Origin: Bacteroidia bacterium
Lineage (GTDB): Bacteria; Bacteroidota; Bacteroidia; Bacteroidales; Bacteroidaceae
NCBI GenBank assembly: GCA_009929715.1
Contig: RZZX01000002.1
Span: forward strand, 17,339 to 81,338
Direction of reading: 5' to 3'
Length of the DNA stretch: 64,000 nucleotides
Positions 53,152 through 61,086 of this stretch are shown one piece after another. The notes beneath the pieces are model-generated. The model made no database searches and had not been told where the DNA came from. It saw only the letters and a list, made by a program, of their open reading frames with translations. The number at the start of each line of letters is the position of its first letter. Within the stretch, counting starts at the first letter, position 1. The position numbers were made by a program, and so were the translations under genes.

Positions 53152-55164
53152 TTAGTTCTTTCTTCGCAACACCACAGCCGTGCGTGCTGGTATATACAAT
53201 TTCAACCAAGCCTTATTCACTGCGCTATACAACGGATCTGGATTAGTGAAATGAGTGATTGAATCATCTGTCAGTCCATGACCGCCAAATGCTTTATCGT
53301 CACTATTCAGAACCACCTCATACGCTCCAGGCTCTACTAAGAAACCGTAATCAGTAAAAGACTCTTTCGGATTAAAATTAAAGACGAAAATCAACTCCTC
53401 ACGTTGATAAGCCAAAACCTGATCTTTGTCATTGTGCCAGATCTCTTGAATCGGCCTTTTTTGAAAACACTCTTCGCTCTTGATTAAATGGAGCATTTCG
53501 GTATCAAAAAGTCCTAGATAGTGATAAGTCAGGTTCTTATTATCCACTAAATCCCATTGTCGGCGAGCATATTTGCACGACCAATTGTTTCCCTCGCGTG
53601 GAAAATCGATCCATTCCGGATGCCCAAACTCATTACCCATGAAGTTGAGGTATCCACCATTGATCGTTGTAGCCGTGATTAAGCGAATCATTTTATGCAA
53701 AGCAACGCCGCGGTTCACTCCATAACTTTGATCGCCGATCTGCATATGCCAATACATGTCAGCATCGATTAGGCGGAAAATAATGGTCTTATCGCCCACC
53801 AACGCCTGATCGTGGCTCTCCGCATAAGAGATCGTTTTCTCATCTTTTCGGCGGTTGGTCACCTCCCAGAAGATACTAGATGGCTTCCACTCTTCATCTA
53901 TCTTCTCTTTAATCGTTTTGATCCAATAGTCCGGGATATTCATTGCCATCCGGTAATCAAACCCATATCCGCCATCCTCTATCCGTGCTGCCAAGCCAGG
54001 CATTCCAGATACCTCCTCGGCGATGGTAATAGCTTGTGGATTAACTTCATGAATCAGTTCATTCGCTAGTGTCAAGTAAGTGATGGCATTATCATCCTGA
54101 TGACCGTTGTAATAATCGGCATAGTTACAGAAAGCCTCGCCCAATCCGTGGCTGTAGTAGAGCATAGAGGTCACCCCGTCGAAGCGGAACCCGTCGAAAT
54201 GAAACTCTTCCAGCCAATATTTACAGTTAGACAAAAGAAAATACAAGACCTCATCTTTGCCATAATCAAAACAGAGCGAGTCCCAAGCTGGATGTTCACG
54301 GCGTTCTCCGGGATAGAAGTATTGATTCGGATCACCGGCAAAGTTGCCTAGTCCCTCTACTTCATTCTTTACAGCATGAGAATGAACAATATCCATGATC
54401 ACCGATAAGCCCAGTTCATGCGCCCGATCGATTAATGCTTTCAGCTCATCCGGTGTTCCGAAGCGCGAAGATGCTGCAAAGAAGTTGGACACATGATAAC
54501 CAAAGCTACCATAATACGGATGCTCTTGGATAGCCATTATCTGAATACAATTATAGCCTGCCTGAGCGATTCTTGGGAGCGTCTTTTCGCGAAACTCGCA
54601 ATAAGATCCCACCTTCTCTTCCTGCTGCGCCATGCCGATGTGACACTCATAAATAAGCAACGGCTCGTTGGCTTTGTTGTTCGTCCGATTTTTAAACACA
54701 TAAGGCGTTTCTGGAGCCCATATCTGTGCCGAAAAGATATACGTCTGAGGATCCTGCACCACCCGTGTGGCCCAAGCCGGAATGCGTTCTCCCTCTCCGC
54801 TATCCCAATAAATTTTCAATTTGTAAAGATCCTCATGCGCCAATGCGTCAGGAGGCAGAGTCAGCTCCCAATGGCCGTGCGGCAATTTTCTTAATTGATA
54901 CGAAGGTGCTTCTTGCCAACCATTGAACGTACCAACGAGATAGATTTTTTTAGCATTTGGTGCCCATTCACGGAAAACCCACCCATTCTCTGTTCGATGC
55001 AGGCCGAAGTAGAGATGTCCTGAAGCAAATTCCGACAACGAGATAGACTGATTCTTAGTCAGCATCGCTTTCTTGGTTCTACTTTGTTGGAATCGCCCCT
55101 CGATGGCCTCTGTGTACGGTTCCAACCAGGCATCGTTTTCAATAAGTCTAAGTTTCTTTTCCAT
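53152..55164 (-). CDS. glgB: 1,4-alpha-glucan (glycogen) branching enzyme
   Basis: 670 aa GH13 enzyme introducing alpha-1,6 branches in glycogen. An N-terminal CBM48-like domain (GWVFREWAPNAKKIYLVGTFNGW) precedes the barrel with DIVHSHAVKN, FDGFRFDGVTSML (nucleophile Asp about 328), TIAEEVSGMPG (acid/base Glu about 378) and YAESHDQALVGDKT (Asp about 448), then a C-terminal beta domain. ATG 55164 gives the family-like start MEKKLRLIENDAW; the longer frame starts with TTG. Last gene of a three-gene minus-strand operon. Confidence 0.96.
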   Translation of the reverse strand: MEKKLRLIENDAWLEPYTEAIEGRFQQSRTKKAMLTKNQSISLSEFASGHLYFGLHRTENGWVFREWAPNAKKIYLVGTFNGWQEAPSYQLRKLPHGHWELTLPPDALAHEDLYKLKIYWDSGEGERIPAWATRVVQDPQTYIFSAQIWAPETPYVFKNRTNNKANEPLLIYECHIGMAQQEEKVGSYCEFREKTLPRIAQAGYNCIQIMAIQEHPYYGSFGYHVSNFFAASSRFGTPDELKALIDRAHELGLSVIMDIVHSHAVKNEVEGLGNFAGDPNQYFYPGERREHPAWDSLCFDYGKDEVLYFLLSNCKYWLEEFHFDGFRFDGVTSMLYYSHGLGEAFCNYADYYNGHQDDNAITYLTLANELIHEVNPQAITIAEEVSGMPGLAARIEDGGYGFDYRMAMNIPDYWIKTIKEKIDEEWKPSSIFWEVTNRRKDEKTISYAESHDQALVGDKTIIFRLIDADMYWHMQIGDQSYGVNRGVALHKMIRLITATTINGGYLNFMGNEFGHPEWIDFPREGNNWSCKYARRQWDLVDNKNLTYHYLGLFDTEMLHLIKSEECFQKRPIQEIWHNDKDQVLAYQREELIFVFNFNPKESFTDYGFLVEPGAYEVVLNSDDKAFGGHGLTDDSITHFTNPDPLYSAVNKAWLKLYIPARTAVVLRRKN

Positions 55165-55191
55165 ATTAGTTAAGGGTTTATAGCGCAAAAA

Positions 55192-55638
55192 TTACGCTTT
55201 GATTTTTACAACGACCTTTTTTACCCCACATGGTGTAATACCTGGAGCATGTCCATCTTCCGGGAAGAAAATGGCAAACATACCCGGTTGGAGTGTGATA
55301 TACGTTTGTGCAGCCCCTTCAAAGAACGTGATGTCCTTCTCCTTATTATAAGGGGAGTTTGTAGGCAGACACGCTTTAGCCGGTGTATAGCCGATAATTT
55401 CGACCCCAGACAACGGCAGTTGGATATCGATAAAATCTTGATGCGTCTCTAATTTAGCCGACTCTTGACTTTTAGGTTCTGTTTGTGCAATGTTAACGAC
55501 TAACTCTTTGCCTTTTAATTCCGTCTTTCCTATCGGCATGGCATTTAAGTCCTGTGACTGTAAGAAGGCCATTGCTTCTTGGAACAAGGGATGTATAGAC
55601 GTGTAATTCTTTAAGTTTTCTAGTTGATCGACTATCAT
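55192..55638 (-). CDS. YhcH/YjgK/YiaL (DUF386) family protein
   Basis: 148 aa cupin-like protein. Family motifs: LETHQDFIDIQLPLSGVE, DITFFEGAAQTYITLQPGMFAIFFPEDGHAPG and VKKVVVKI. Homologues are sugar-related proteins linked to sialic acid, galactoside or alginate metabolism; the exact role here is unknown. It lies 27 nt upstream of glgB and 19 nt after the DUF2461 gene. Confidence 0.9.
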   Translation of the reverse strand: MIVDQLENLKNYTSIHPLFQEAMAFLQSQDLNAMPIGKTELKGKELVVNIAQTEPKSQESAKLETHQDFIDIQLPLSGVEIIGYTPAKACLPTNSPYNKEKDITFFEGAAQTYITLQPGMFAIFFPEDGHAPGITPCGVKKVVVKIKA

Positions 55639-55657
55639 ATAAAGCGTTATTTAGTGA

Positions 55658-56323
55658 TTATTCTAAGTTGTCAATGGTGAAATTTATAAAATCACCGAAG
55701 CGTTTCAATTGTTTGAAGATTGTTTCAGTTTGATCCAGCCAATCCGATTCAAGAAAAAAAGAGTCAGGGATCCGACAAATAGGCGTGTATTGTCTAAATT
55801 TCAAGTAATCGATGTATTTAAACTCTTTACTAAACCCTTTCGGGGCACTTTTAAGTGGATCTTCTCCTATTTGAGGGAAGAACTTTTTGAAGTTTGGATC
55901 TTCTACAATCGACAAGAACTCTTCGATGTTGTCGTGTATAGACTCTCTGACTGCCCTAAGGACAGGTGTTGGGAGACACAAACTGCCACCGGCTAGGAGG
56001 CAATTACCTGGTTCCAGATGGATGTAGTAGCCAAAATGGTCGGATTTTTTCCCTTTTGCATTGATATAGCCACCAATGTGGGTTTTATACGGACTTTTGT
56101 CGGCTGCGAATCGGACGTCTCGGTAAATGCGGAATGTGCAATCTTTGGGAGTCACGCCTTTTATCTGTTCATCGAAAAGAGAGATTCTGGCAATGATTTG
56201 ACTCAACAGATTCTCGAATGCTTTTTGAGCGACCTCGTACTCTTTTTTATGTTCAATGAACCATTCGCGGTTATTATTGGCCGATATATCTTTTAAAAAA
56301 TGAAAGATAGCGGGTACGTTCAT
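55658..56323 (-). CDS. DUF2461 (TIGR02453) family protein
   Basis: 221 aa. FHFLKDISANNNREWFIEHKKEY, TFRIYRDVRFAADKSPYKTHIGGYI and HFGYYIHLEPGNCLLAGGSLCLPTP are characteristic of the DUF2461 family, which is widespread in Bacteroidetes and has no known biochemical role. First gene of the operon leading to glgB; promoter box at 56352. Confidence 0.92.
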   Translation of the reverse strand: MNVPAIFHFLKDISANNNREWFIEHKKEYEVAQKAFENLLSQIIARISLFDEQIKGVTPKDCTFRIYRDVRFAADKSPYKTHIGGYINAKGKKSDHFGYYIHLEPGNCLLAGGSLCLPTPVLRAVRESIHDNIEEFLSIVEDPNFKKFFPQIGEDPLKSAPKGFSKEFKYIDYLKFRQYTPICRIPDSFFLESDWLDQTETIFKQLKRFGDFINFTIDNLE

Positions 56324-56351
56324 TTGTATTTGTATTTAGTTATTCACCTTA

Positions 56352-56359
56352 CAAACGTA
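56352..56359 (-). promoter_or_regulatory. -7 box TACGTTTG for the DUF2461-yhcH-glgB operon
   Basis: Minus-strand TAnnTTTG 29 nt before the DUF2461 start codon. Confidence 0.65.
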
Positions 56360-56497
56360 CAAATTATATTTCAGATAAGCTAAGAGGGGTTGATAAATTT
56401 TCCGTTGGGTGCATGCTTTTTCGCACCGATTGGGGGGGCTATGTAAGCCTTTAGCGGTCTTCTTAATAAAGAGAAACCGAAAGGGGATAACGTAAGA

Positions 56498-56535
56498 CTG
56501 CCTCAAAATAGAATAGGGCTTCTATTTTGAGGCAG
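56498..56535. repeat. 16-bp perfect inverted repeat in a divergent intergenic region
   Basis: CTGCCTCAAAATAGAA pairs perfectly with TTCTATTTTGAGGCAG around a 6-nt loop. Neither flank has a U-tract and no transcript ends here, so it is not an ordinary terminator. Possibly a REP-like or dispersed palindrome. The surrounding 56360-56814 holds no ORF or other element that I recognise. Confidence 0.7.
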
Positions 56536-56814
56536 CTACCTAAATACATTTATCAAAAAAAGAACAGACGCTTCCGCTCTTCATGTACGACTAGCTTTCA
56601 CAAGTTTTTGTACATCTTGAATTAATCTTATATCTAATACTATGAAAAACACATCAAGTAAACACGCGCCGTTCTTATTTTGTTTACGGTTTCTTGAAAA
56701 AAAATGCTTTTTTTATGAAGAAAGTCTATAATCTTCTCTCAAAGGCATGAATGATAGGGGGATTCTTTAGAAAAAAAAGAGTCTCGTTGTGTCGTTAGAA
56801 TCTTTTTTTTCCAT

Positions 56815-56822
56815 TACCTTTG
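56815..56822 (+). promoter_or_regulatory. -7 box TACCTTTG before the cobalamin riboswitch
   Basis: TAnnTTTG box directly before the riboswitch; the transcript would start about 56828, at the first riboswitch bases. Confidence 0.75.
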
Positions 56823-56827
56823 TCGTG

Positions 56828-57034
56828 AATTGGTTTCGGGTAGTCGTTTCGACTATCGAATTAAAAGGGAATCGGGTGTAAATCCCGGACAGTCCCGCTG
56901 CTGTGAAGCTCCATTCAACATCCTGATAGATACTTTTACCACTGGCTATGATGGTCGGGAAGGTTTCAGGAGGGGAGTCAGTCAGAAGACCTGCCATTCA
57001 TTAATGCTGTTTTTACTCGTGGGGTAGGAAAACA
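56828..57034 (+). ncRNA. Cobalamin (AdoCbl) riboswitch
   Basis: The conserved core elements appear in order: AATTGGT at the 5' helix, GGGAATCGGGTGTAAATCCC, ACAGTCCCGCTGCTGTGA, CCACTGG, GGGAAGG and the B12 box AGTCAGAAGACCTGCC (56980-56995). A downstream hairpin CTGTTTT/AAAACAG (57007-57034) with a GTGGGG loop resembles the loop partner seen in Bacteroides riboswitches. It should repress downstream expression when cobalamin is plentiful. The nearest plus-strand gene, a YidE/AspT-like transporter, starts 273 nt further on. Confidence 0.93.
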
Positions 57035-57234
57035 GAAAGAATAAAATAGCTTAATTGATTATTTATGTTTGGATATGCCTTTAGGTAGGTCTATCTTTAT
57101 CGTTGTGCGACAATTGTTTTGTTGGTATAACGATTAGGCTTGTACACCGTATAACCTATAGCTGCAATTTAAAACACGACAGTTTGTTTGTTAATAAAGA
57201 ACGGTAATAGCCGTTGTAGTATGTTTAGTGTGTC

Positions 57235-57266
57235 ATATCCCCGCAGAAGTGATTCTCCGGGGATAT
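57235..57266 (+). terminator. Hairpin between the riboswitch and the transporter gene
   Basis: Perfect 9-bp GC-rich stem ATATCCCCG/CGGGGATAT with a 14-nt loop and only a weak T-rich tail. It may terminate the riboswitch transcript or form part of its expression platform. Between 57035 and 57234 I see only a short 7-codon frame and small hairpins. Confidence 0.5.
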
Positions 57267-57307
57267 TTATGAGAAATTTTTTAATATAATCTTATAACTT
57301 TAAAAAC

Positions 57308-58999
57308 ATGATGGAATTTTTGACTAATCTTTTTCAAGGATACCCTGACCTATGGGGTGGTGGAGTAGCTCACTCTGTCTTAATTATATCCTTAGTTATT
57401 GCATTTGGTATTATATTGGACAAAATTAAAGTGGCCGGTGTCTCCTTAGGGATTACATGGATTCTTTTTGTCGGCATCCTTTTTGGGCATTTAAACCTGA
57501 CGCTGAACGAACACTTGCTGCACTTCCTAAAAGAGTTTGGACTGATTTTATTTGTTTATTCTATCGGTTTACAGGTTGGACCAGGTTTCTTTTCCGCTTT
57601 TAAAAAAGGGGGATTAACCCTTAATACCCTTGCCATGCTTGTGGTTTTTTTAGGAGTTGGAATGACCATTCTTTTGCATTTTACGACGCAAATTCCCATA
57701 ACAACAATGGTTGGCATTCTCTCTGGTGCTGTAACAAATACTCCGGGGCTTGGTGCTGCTCAGCAAGCCAACAGTGATTTGCATGGCATTGATGCGCCAG
57801 AGATCGCTTTAGGGTATGCAGTAGCCTATCCGTTAGGCGTTGTAGGAATTATCCTCTCCTTATTAGTTTTGAAATATTTTCTACGCATCAAAGTTGACCA
57901 AGAAGAACGTGAAGCCGTTCGTGGTTTAGGACATTTACAAGAGCTAACAGTTCGTGGGCTGTCATTGAGCATCCGCAACGAAGCGATCGATGGCAAATGT
58001 GTCAAAGAGATCCGTCCGCTAATCAACCGGGATTTTGTCATCTCTCGCATCCGACATCACGATGGGCATGAGACGGTTGAATTAGTTAATTCCGATACTA
58101 TTTTGCGTTTATCCGATGAAATACTTGTTATTTGTAACCCCATCGACATAGATGCACTAACTGTTTTTTTCGGCCGACCGGTTGAAGTGGAGTGGGAGCA
58201 GTTAAACACGCAGTTACTGTCCAGACGTATTCTGATAACTAAGCCCGAGTTGAATGGAAAATCCTTGTCTCAATTAAAGATACGAAACACCTTCGGTGCA
58301 AGCATCACGCGGGTAAATCGTTCTGGTGTTGATTTGGTAGCTACCCCACAATTGCAGTTGCAAATGGGCGATCGTGTAACCATTGTTGGGAGTGAATTAT
58401 CGGTGGCGCAAGCCGAGAAGATTCTAGGCAATTCGATGAAGCGTTTAAATCACCCCAATCTGATACCAATTTTTATCGGCATAGCTTTAGGTTGTATTTT
58501 AGGAAGCTTCCCATTCGTCTTTCCAGGCATTCCACAACCTGTTAAGCTTGGTTTAGCAGGTGGTCCACTGATCGTTTCTATCTTGATTAGTCGTTTTGGT
58601 CCGCAATATAAATTGATTACCTACACCACGATGAGTGCCAATCTAATGTTACGTGAAATCGGTATTTCTCTTTTTTTAGCGTGTGTCGGGTTGGGAGCTG
58701 GTGCTGGCTTTGTTGACACCATAGTCAACAATGGTGGTTATGTTTGGGTTGGCTACGGCGCTATGATAACCATTCTGCCGCTGCTTATTGCTGGAGTTGT
58801 GGGACGGTACGTTTTTAAACTCAACTACTACACCTTGATCGGTGTTTTATCCGGTTCTTGCACTAACCCTCCGGCGTTAGCTTATTCCAATGAGTTAACC
58901 TCTTGTGATGCACCTGCGGTAGGTTATGCAACCGTTTATCCGCTTACCATGTTTTTGCGTGTTTTGACCGCTCAGTTGCTTATTATCGTCTTCAGTTGA
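57308..58999 (+). CDS. YidE/YbjL/AspT-family transporter with two TrkA-C domains
   Basis: 563 aa. Two membrane bundles flank a central cytoplasmic region with paired RCK/TrkA-C domains (about 205-375; GKCVKEIRPLINRDFVISRI, ISRRILITK...GDRVTIVGSELSV). Membrane motifs are duplicated: GLILFVYSIGLQVGPGFFSAFKKGG, GILSGAVTNTPGLGAAQQA, and in the second half GISLFLACVGLGAGAGFVDT and GVLSGSCTNPPALAYSNEL. AspT itself exchanges aspartate and alanine; YidE substrates are unknown. Upstream lies a B12 riboswitch, which is not usual for this family as far as I know. The start may be either of two adjacent ATGs. Confidence 0.92.
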   Translation: MMEFLTNLFQGYPDLWGGGVAHSVLIISLVIAFGIILDKIKVAGVSLGITWILFVGILFGHLNLTLNEHLLHFLKEFGLILFVYSIGLQVGPGFFSAFKKGGLTLNTLAMLVVFLGVGMTILLHFTTQIPITTMVGILSGAVTNTPGLGAAQQANSDLHGIDAPEIALGYAVAYPLGVVGIILSLLVLKYFLRIKVDQEEREAVRGLGHLQELTVRGLSLSIRNEAIDGKCVKEIRPLINRDFVISRIRHHDGHETVELVNSDTILRLSDEILVICNPIDIDALTVFFGRPVEVEWEQLNTQLLSRRILITKPELNGKSLSQLKIRNTFGASITRVNRSGVDLVATPQLQLQMGDRVTIVGSELSVAQAEKILGNSMKRLNHPNLIPIFIGIALGCILGSFPFVFPGIPQPVKLGLAGGPLIVSILISRFGPQYKLITYTTMSANLMLREIGISLFLACVGLGAGAGFVDTIVNNGGYVWVGYGAMITILPLLIAGVVGRYVFKLNYYTLIGVLSGSCTNPPALAYSNELTSCDAPAVGYATVYPLTMFLRVLTAQLLIIVFS

Positions 59000-59072
59000 A
59001 ACAGATCATGAGATATCAAGAAACCAAGCGATCCCCCGTATAATAGCAAGCCAAGAAAGGTTTATTACCATA

Positions 59073-59112
59073 TAACTAAAGGCAAATGCCAGACACCGTT
59101 TGCCTTTGGTTA
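59073..59112 (+). terminator. Hairpin after the transporter gene
   Basis: 14-bp stem (one G-U pair) around AAAGGCAAA/TTTGCCTTT with a 12-nt loop. No U-tract; probably the 3' end of the transporter mRNA. Confidence 0.6.
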
Positions 59113-59260
59113 AATCGATTTCTTACTCTCATTTTTTTGGCGCATTGCCGATAACACAGGCACTTTGGAGCGCATACATCAAGCTCTTACGAGTGCTAAT
59201 CACTGACTTTGGAGTAAAAGTCTAGCTTGTTTTAGTGGGATGAATGGTTAGCTTATGCCT

Positions 59261-59598
59261 TTATCACCGTTAGGTTAAGCCAAAAGATCAACGGATTTTC
59301 TACACTTCACCTAGGTGAAGTGTACACTTCATGCAGGTGAAGTGTATACTTCATGCAGGTGAAGTGTATACTTCATGCAGGTGAAGTGTAGAAAAGAGAG
59401 GGAGATATGACTTAACTCTTGTGAGACGTCTGTTTATTAAAGGTTTATATCCGCTTAATGATGCTGGGATAAAGTCGATGACTCTTTATTTCTAGGCCAT
59501 TAGCGTGCCACTTTTTCCGGTTGAGTCGGTCTTTTTTAGGATCAAGTCAACCAGTTGTTTAAATGGAGCAGCCCCTCAGGGATTTCGGACTGATCCCT
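59261..59598 (-). repeat. Non-coding repeat element, copy B (inverted relative to copy A)
   Basis: The reverse complement aligns colinearly with 30312-30667. Read on the minus strand it starts with AGGGATCAGTCCGAAATC just after the tRNA-Arg terminator and runs through the same blocks (TAAAAAAGACCGA, AGTGGCAC, CTAATGG, CTAGAAATAAA, ATTAAGCGGA, GTCTCACA) to the tandem array. There is no ORF. The rest of 59113-59260 holds nothing recognisable. Confidence 0.85.
59299..59397. repeat. Tandem 22-bp palindromic array, copy B
   Basis: Four units; on the minus strand the first three and their linkers are identical to copy A (about 84 nt in all). The outermost unit is a perfect 24-bp palindrome at 59301-59324, centred on CCTAGG. 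Period 22 bp. Confidence 0.95.
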
Positions 59599-59640
59599 TT
59601 TTGGGGGATCATTATAAGTGAAGTATCAAATAAAAAAGAA

Positions 59641-59673
59641 AAGATTAAATACTTATTATCAGTATTTAATCTT
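59641..59673 (-). terminator. Terminator of tRNA-Arg
   Basis: 13-bp stem AAGATTAAATACT/AGTATTTAATCTT. On the minus strand it is followed by a T-rich tract (59630-59640). It begins 10 nt after the tRNA 3' end. Confidence 0.85.
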
Positions 59674-59682
59674 CTCTTTTTG

Positions 59683-59756
<74 letters not shown>

Positions 59757-59802
59757 ATCATTTTTGTGTTATTAAGGTTTGTTGTTTTCCTTAATTGCGC
59801 TG

Positions 59803-59832
59803 CAAAGGTAGCGCTTTTTGTGGAAGTACAAA
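59803..59832 (-). promoter_or_regulatory. Canonical promoter of tRNA-Arg
   Basis: On the minus strand: TTTG (59829-59832), 18-nt spacer, TACCTTTG (59803-59810), about 47 nt before the tRNA. Confidence 0.75.
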
Positions 59833-60156
59833 AGGATTTTTGTATTTTTTTATCAAAAAAAATCTTTGTATCTAGAAGTCAGTAACTTATGAAGCTCTTT
59901 TTATTAGGGGCTTTCACACGAAATCTCTCTACGTCCTGAACTCTTTTTCCTTTGATTAAAGTCTTTCTTTTCGAGCTATCGAAAAATAGAGTTGAAGTGC
60001 GTATGGGTGCGAACTTCTTAAATTCGTTGTGTTCTGTTGGTAGAAGATCAGATTGTTTTGAATAAAAGGAATTAAGGCAAAAAAGAGCCTATAAAGGCCG
60101 ATAAGTGTTAATAAATGTATCATACTTTTCAAAAAACACAAAAACAAAGGTTATTC
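59833..60156. other. Intergenic stretch without recognisable genes
   Basis: Between the tRNA-Arg promoter and the TPR-gene promoter. AT-rich, with no ORF worth calling, tRNA or clear hairpin with a tail. Confidence 0.6.
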
Positions 60157-60187
60157 TTGCCTCTTTTTACTGATTATTCTACATTTG
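60157..60187 (+). promoter_or_regulatory. Promoter of the TPR-protein gene
   Basis: TTG at 60157-60159, 20-nt spacer, TACATTTG at 60180-60187, 29 nt before the ATG. Confidence 0.7.
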
Positions 60188-60216
60188 ATTGATTAACAAT
60201 AAAAACATAATTACGT

Positions 60217-60954
60217 ATGAAAAGATTTCTTTTATTATGTGCCATTAGTTTGGCCTCTTCGAGTTTCTATGCGCAAACTACCGATCCTATCGTTTTAAAG
60301 AATGATGGTAGTAAGGCTTTTAATACTAAAAACTATGCTGTTGCCTATGCCAAATACAGCGAATATCTTAAACAAACTAACAATCAGGACTCTGTGGTTG
60401 CTTATTATTGCGGTATGTCTGCCAGCTCATTAAAAAAATACAATGAGGCGGTGAAGTTTTATGATATTGCTATTCAGAAGAACTATAATGCAGGTAACGC
60501 TTATGCACGTAAAGTGTTAGCATTGGAAGCTTTAAAGAAAAACGATGAATTTTTGAAAGCGCTTGAAGAGGGATTGGCAGTCGATCCTAATAATAAGGTG
60601 TTGGTCAAGAAGTTCGGTTTGCATTACTTAAAAGCAGGTATTGCTGCTCAAAAAGCCGGTAAGGATGCCGAAGCTAAAGAGTGCTACAAAAAAGTAACGA
60701 CCTTATCGGATAAGAAGATGAAAACAGATGCACTTTATAGCATTGGTGTTTTGTGTTATAATAATGGTGCAGGCATCTTAAAGAAAGCTGCTCCTTTGGC
60801 TAATGCTGATGCTGAGAAATATGCAGCAGAAAAGGCTTTGGCAGATACAGAGTTTAAAGAAGCTTTGGGATATTTGGAAGAAGCGACTCAGTTATCACCA
60901 GAAAGAGCGGAAGTTAAAACGATCTTATCTCAAGTACAAGCAGCGATGAAATAA
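60217..60954 (+). CDS. Secreted TPR-repeat protein
   Basis: 245 aa with a signal peptide (MKRFLLLCAISLASSSFYAQ). Several tetratricopeptide-like repeats follow: AFNTKNYAVAYAKYSEYLK, VAYYCGMSASSLKKYNEAVKFYDIAIQ, AGIAAQKAGKDAEAKECYKKV and AEKALADTEFKEALGYLEEATQLSP. It is probably a periplasmic scaffold; no enzymatic motif. Single gene with its own promoter and two terminator hairpins. Confidence 0.85.
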   Translation: MKRFLLLCAISLASSSFYAQTTDPIVLKNDGSKAFNTKNYAVAYAKYSEYLKQTNNQDSVVAYYCGMSASSLKKYNEAVKFYDIAIQKNYNAGNAYARKVLALEALKKNDEFLKALEEGLAVDPNNKVLVKKFGLHYLKAGIAAQKAGKDAEAKECYKKVTTLSDKKMKTDALYSIGVLCYNNGAGILKKAAPLANADAEKYAAEKALADTEFKEALGYLEEATQLSPERAEVKTILSQVQAAMK

Positions 60955-60963
60955 GTTGCTTTT

Positions 60964-60998
60964 TAATCCGTTTATCAGAGCTTATGATAAACGGATTA
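60964..60998 (+). terminator. First hairpin after the TPR gene
   Basis: Perfect 14-bp stem TAATCCGTTTATCA/TGATAAACGGATTA, 10 nt after the stop codon, followed by an A-rich rather than T-rich stretch; on the minus strand this gives a U-tract-like tail. Confidence 0.7.
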
Positions 60999-61004
60999 AA
61001 AACG

Positions 61005-61059
61005 GTTGCCGCTGAAAAATCTTTAGGATATAAAAGATTTTTCAGCGGCAACTTTTTTA
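61005..61059 (+). terminator. Second hairpin, rho-independent terminator
   Basis: Perfect 19-bp stem (61005-61023 with 61034-61052) starting GTTGCCGCTG, followed by TTTTTT. Closes the TPR transcript before the convergent amylase gene. Confidence 0.92.
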
Positions 61060-61086
61060 GTTTATCATTTTCTTTGCGTATCTCTT

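Noticed and set aside
55249..55452. Plus-strand ORFs across glgB/yhcH/DUF2461
   Set aside because: Antisense shadows of genes with strong family motifs on the minus strand.
56498..56535. Ordinary rho-independent terminator
   Set aside because: No U-tract in either direction and located between divergent promoters.
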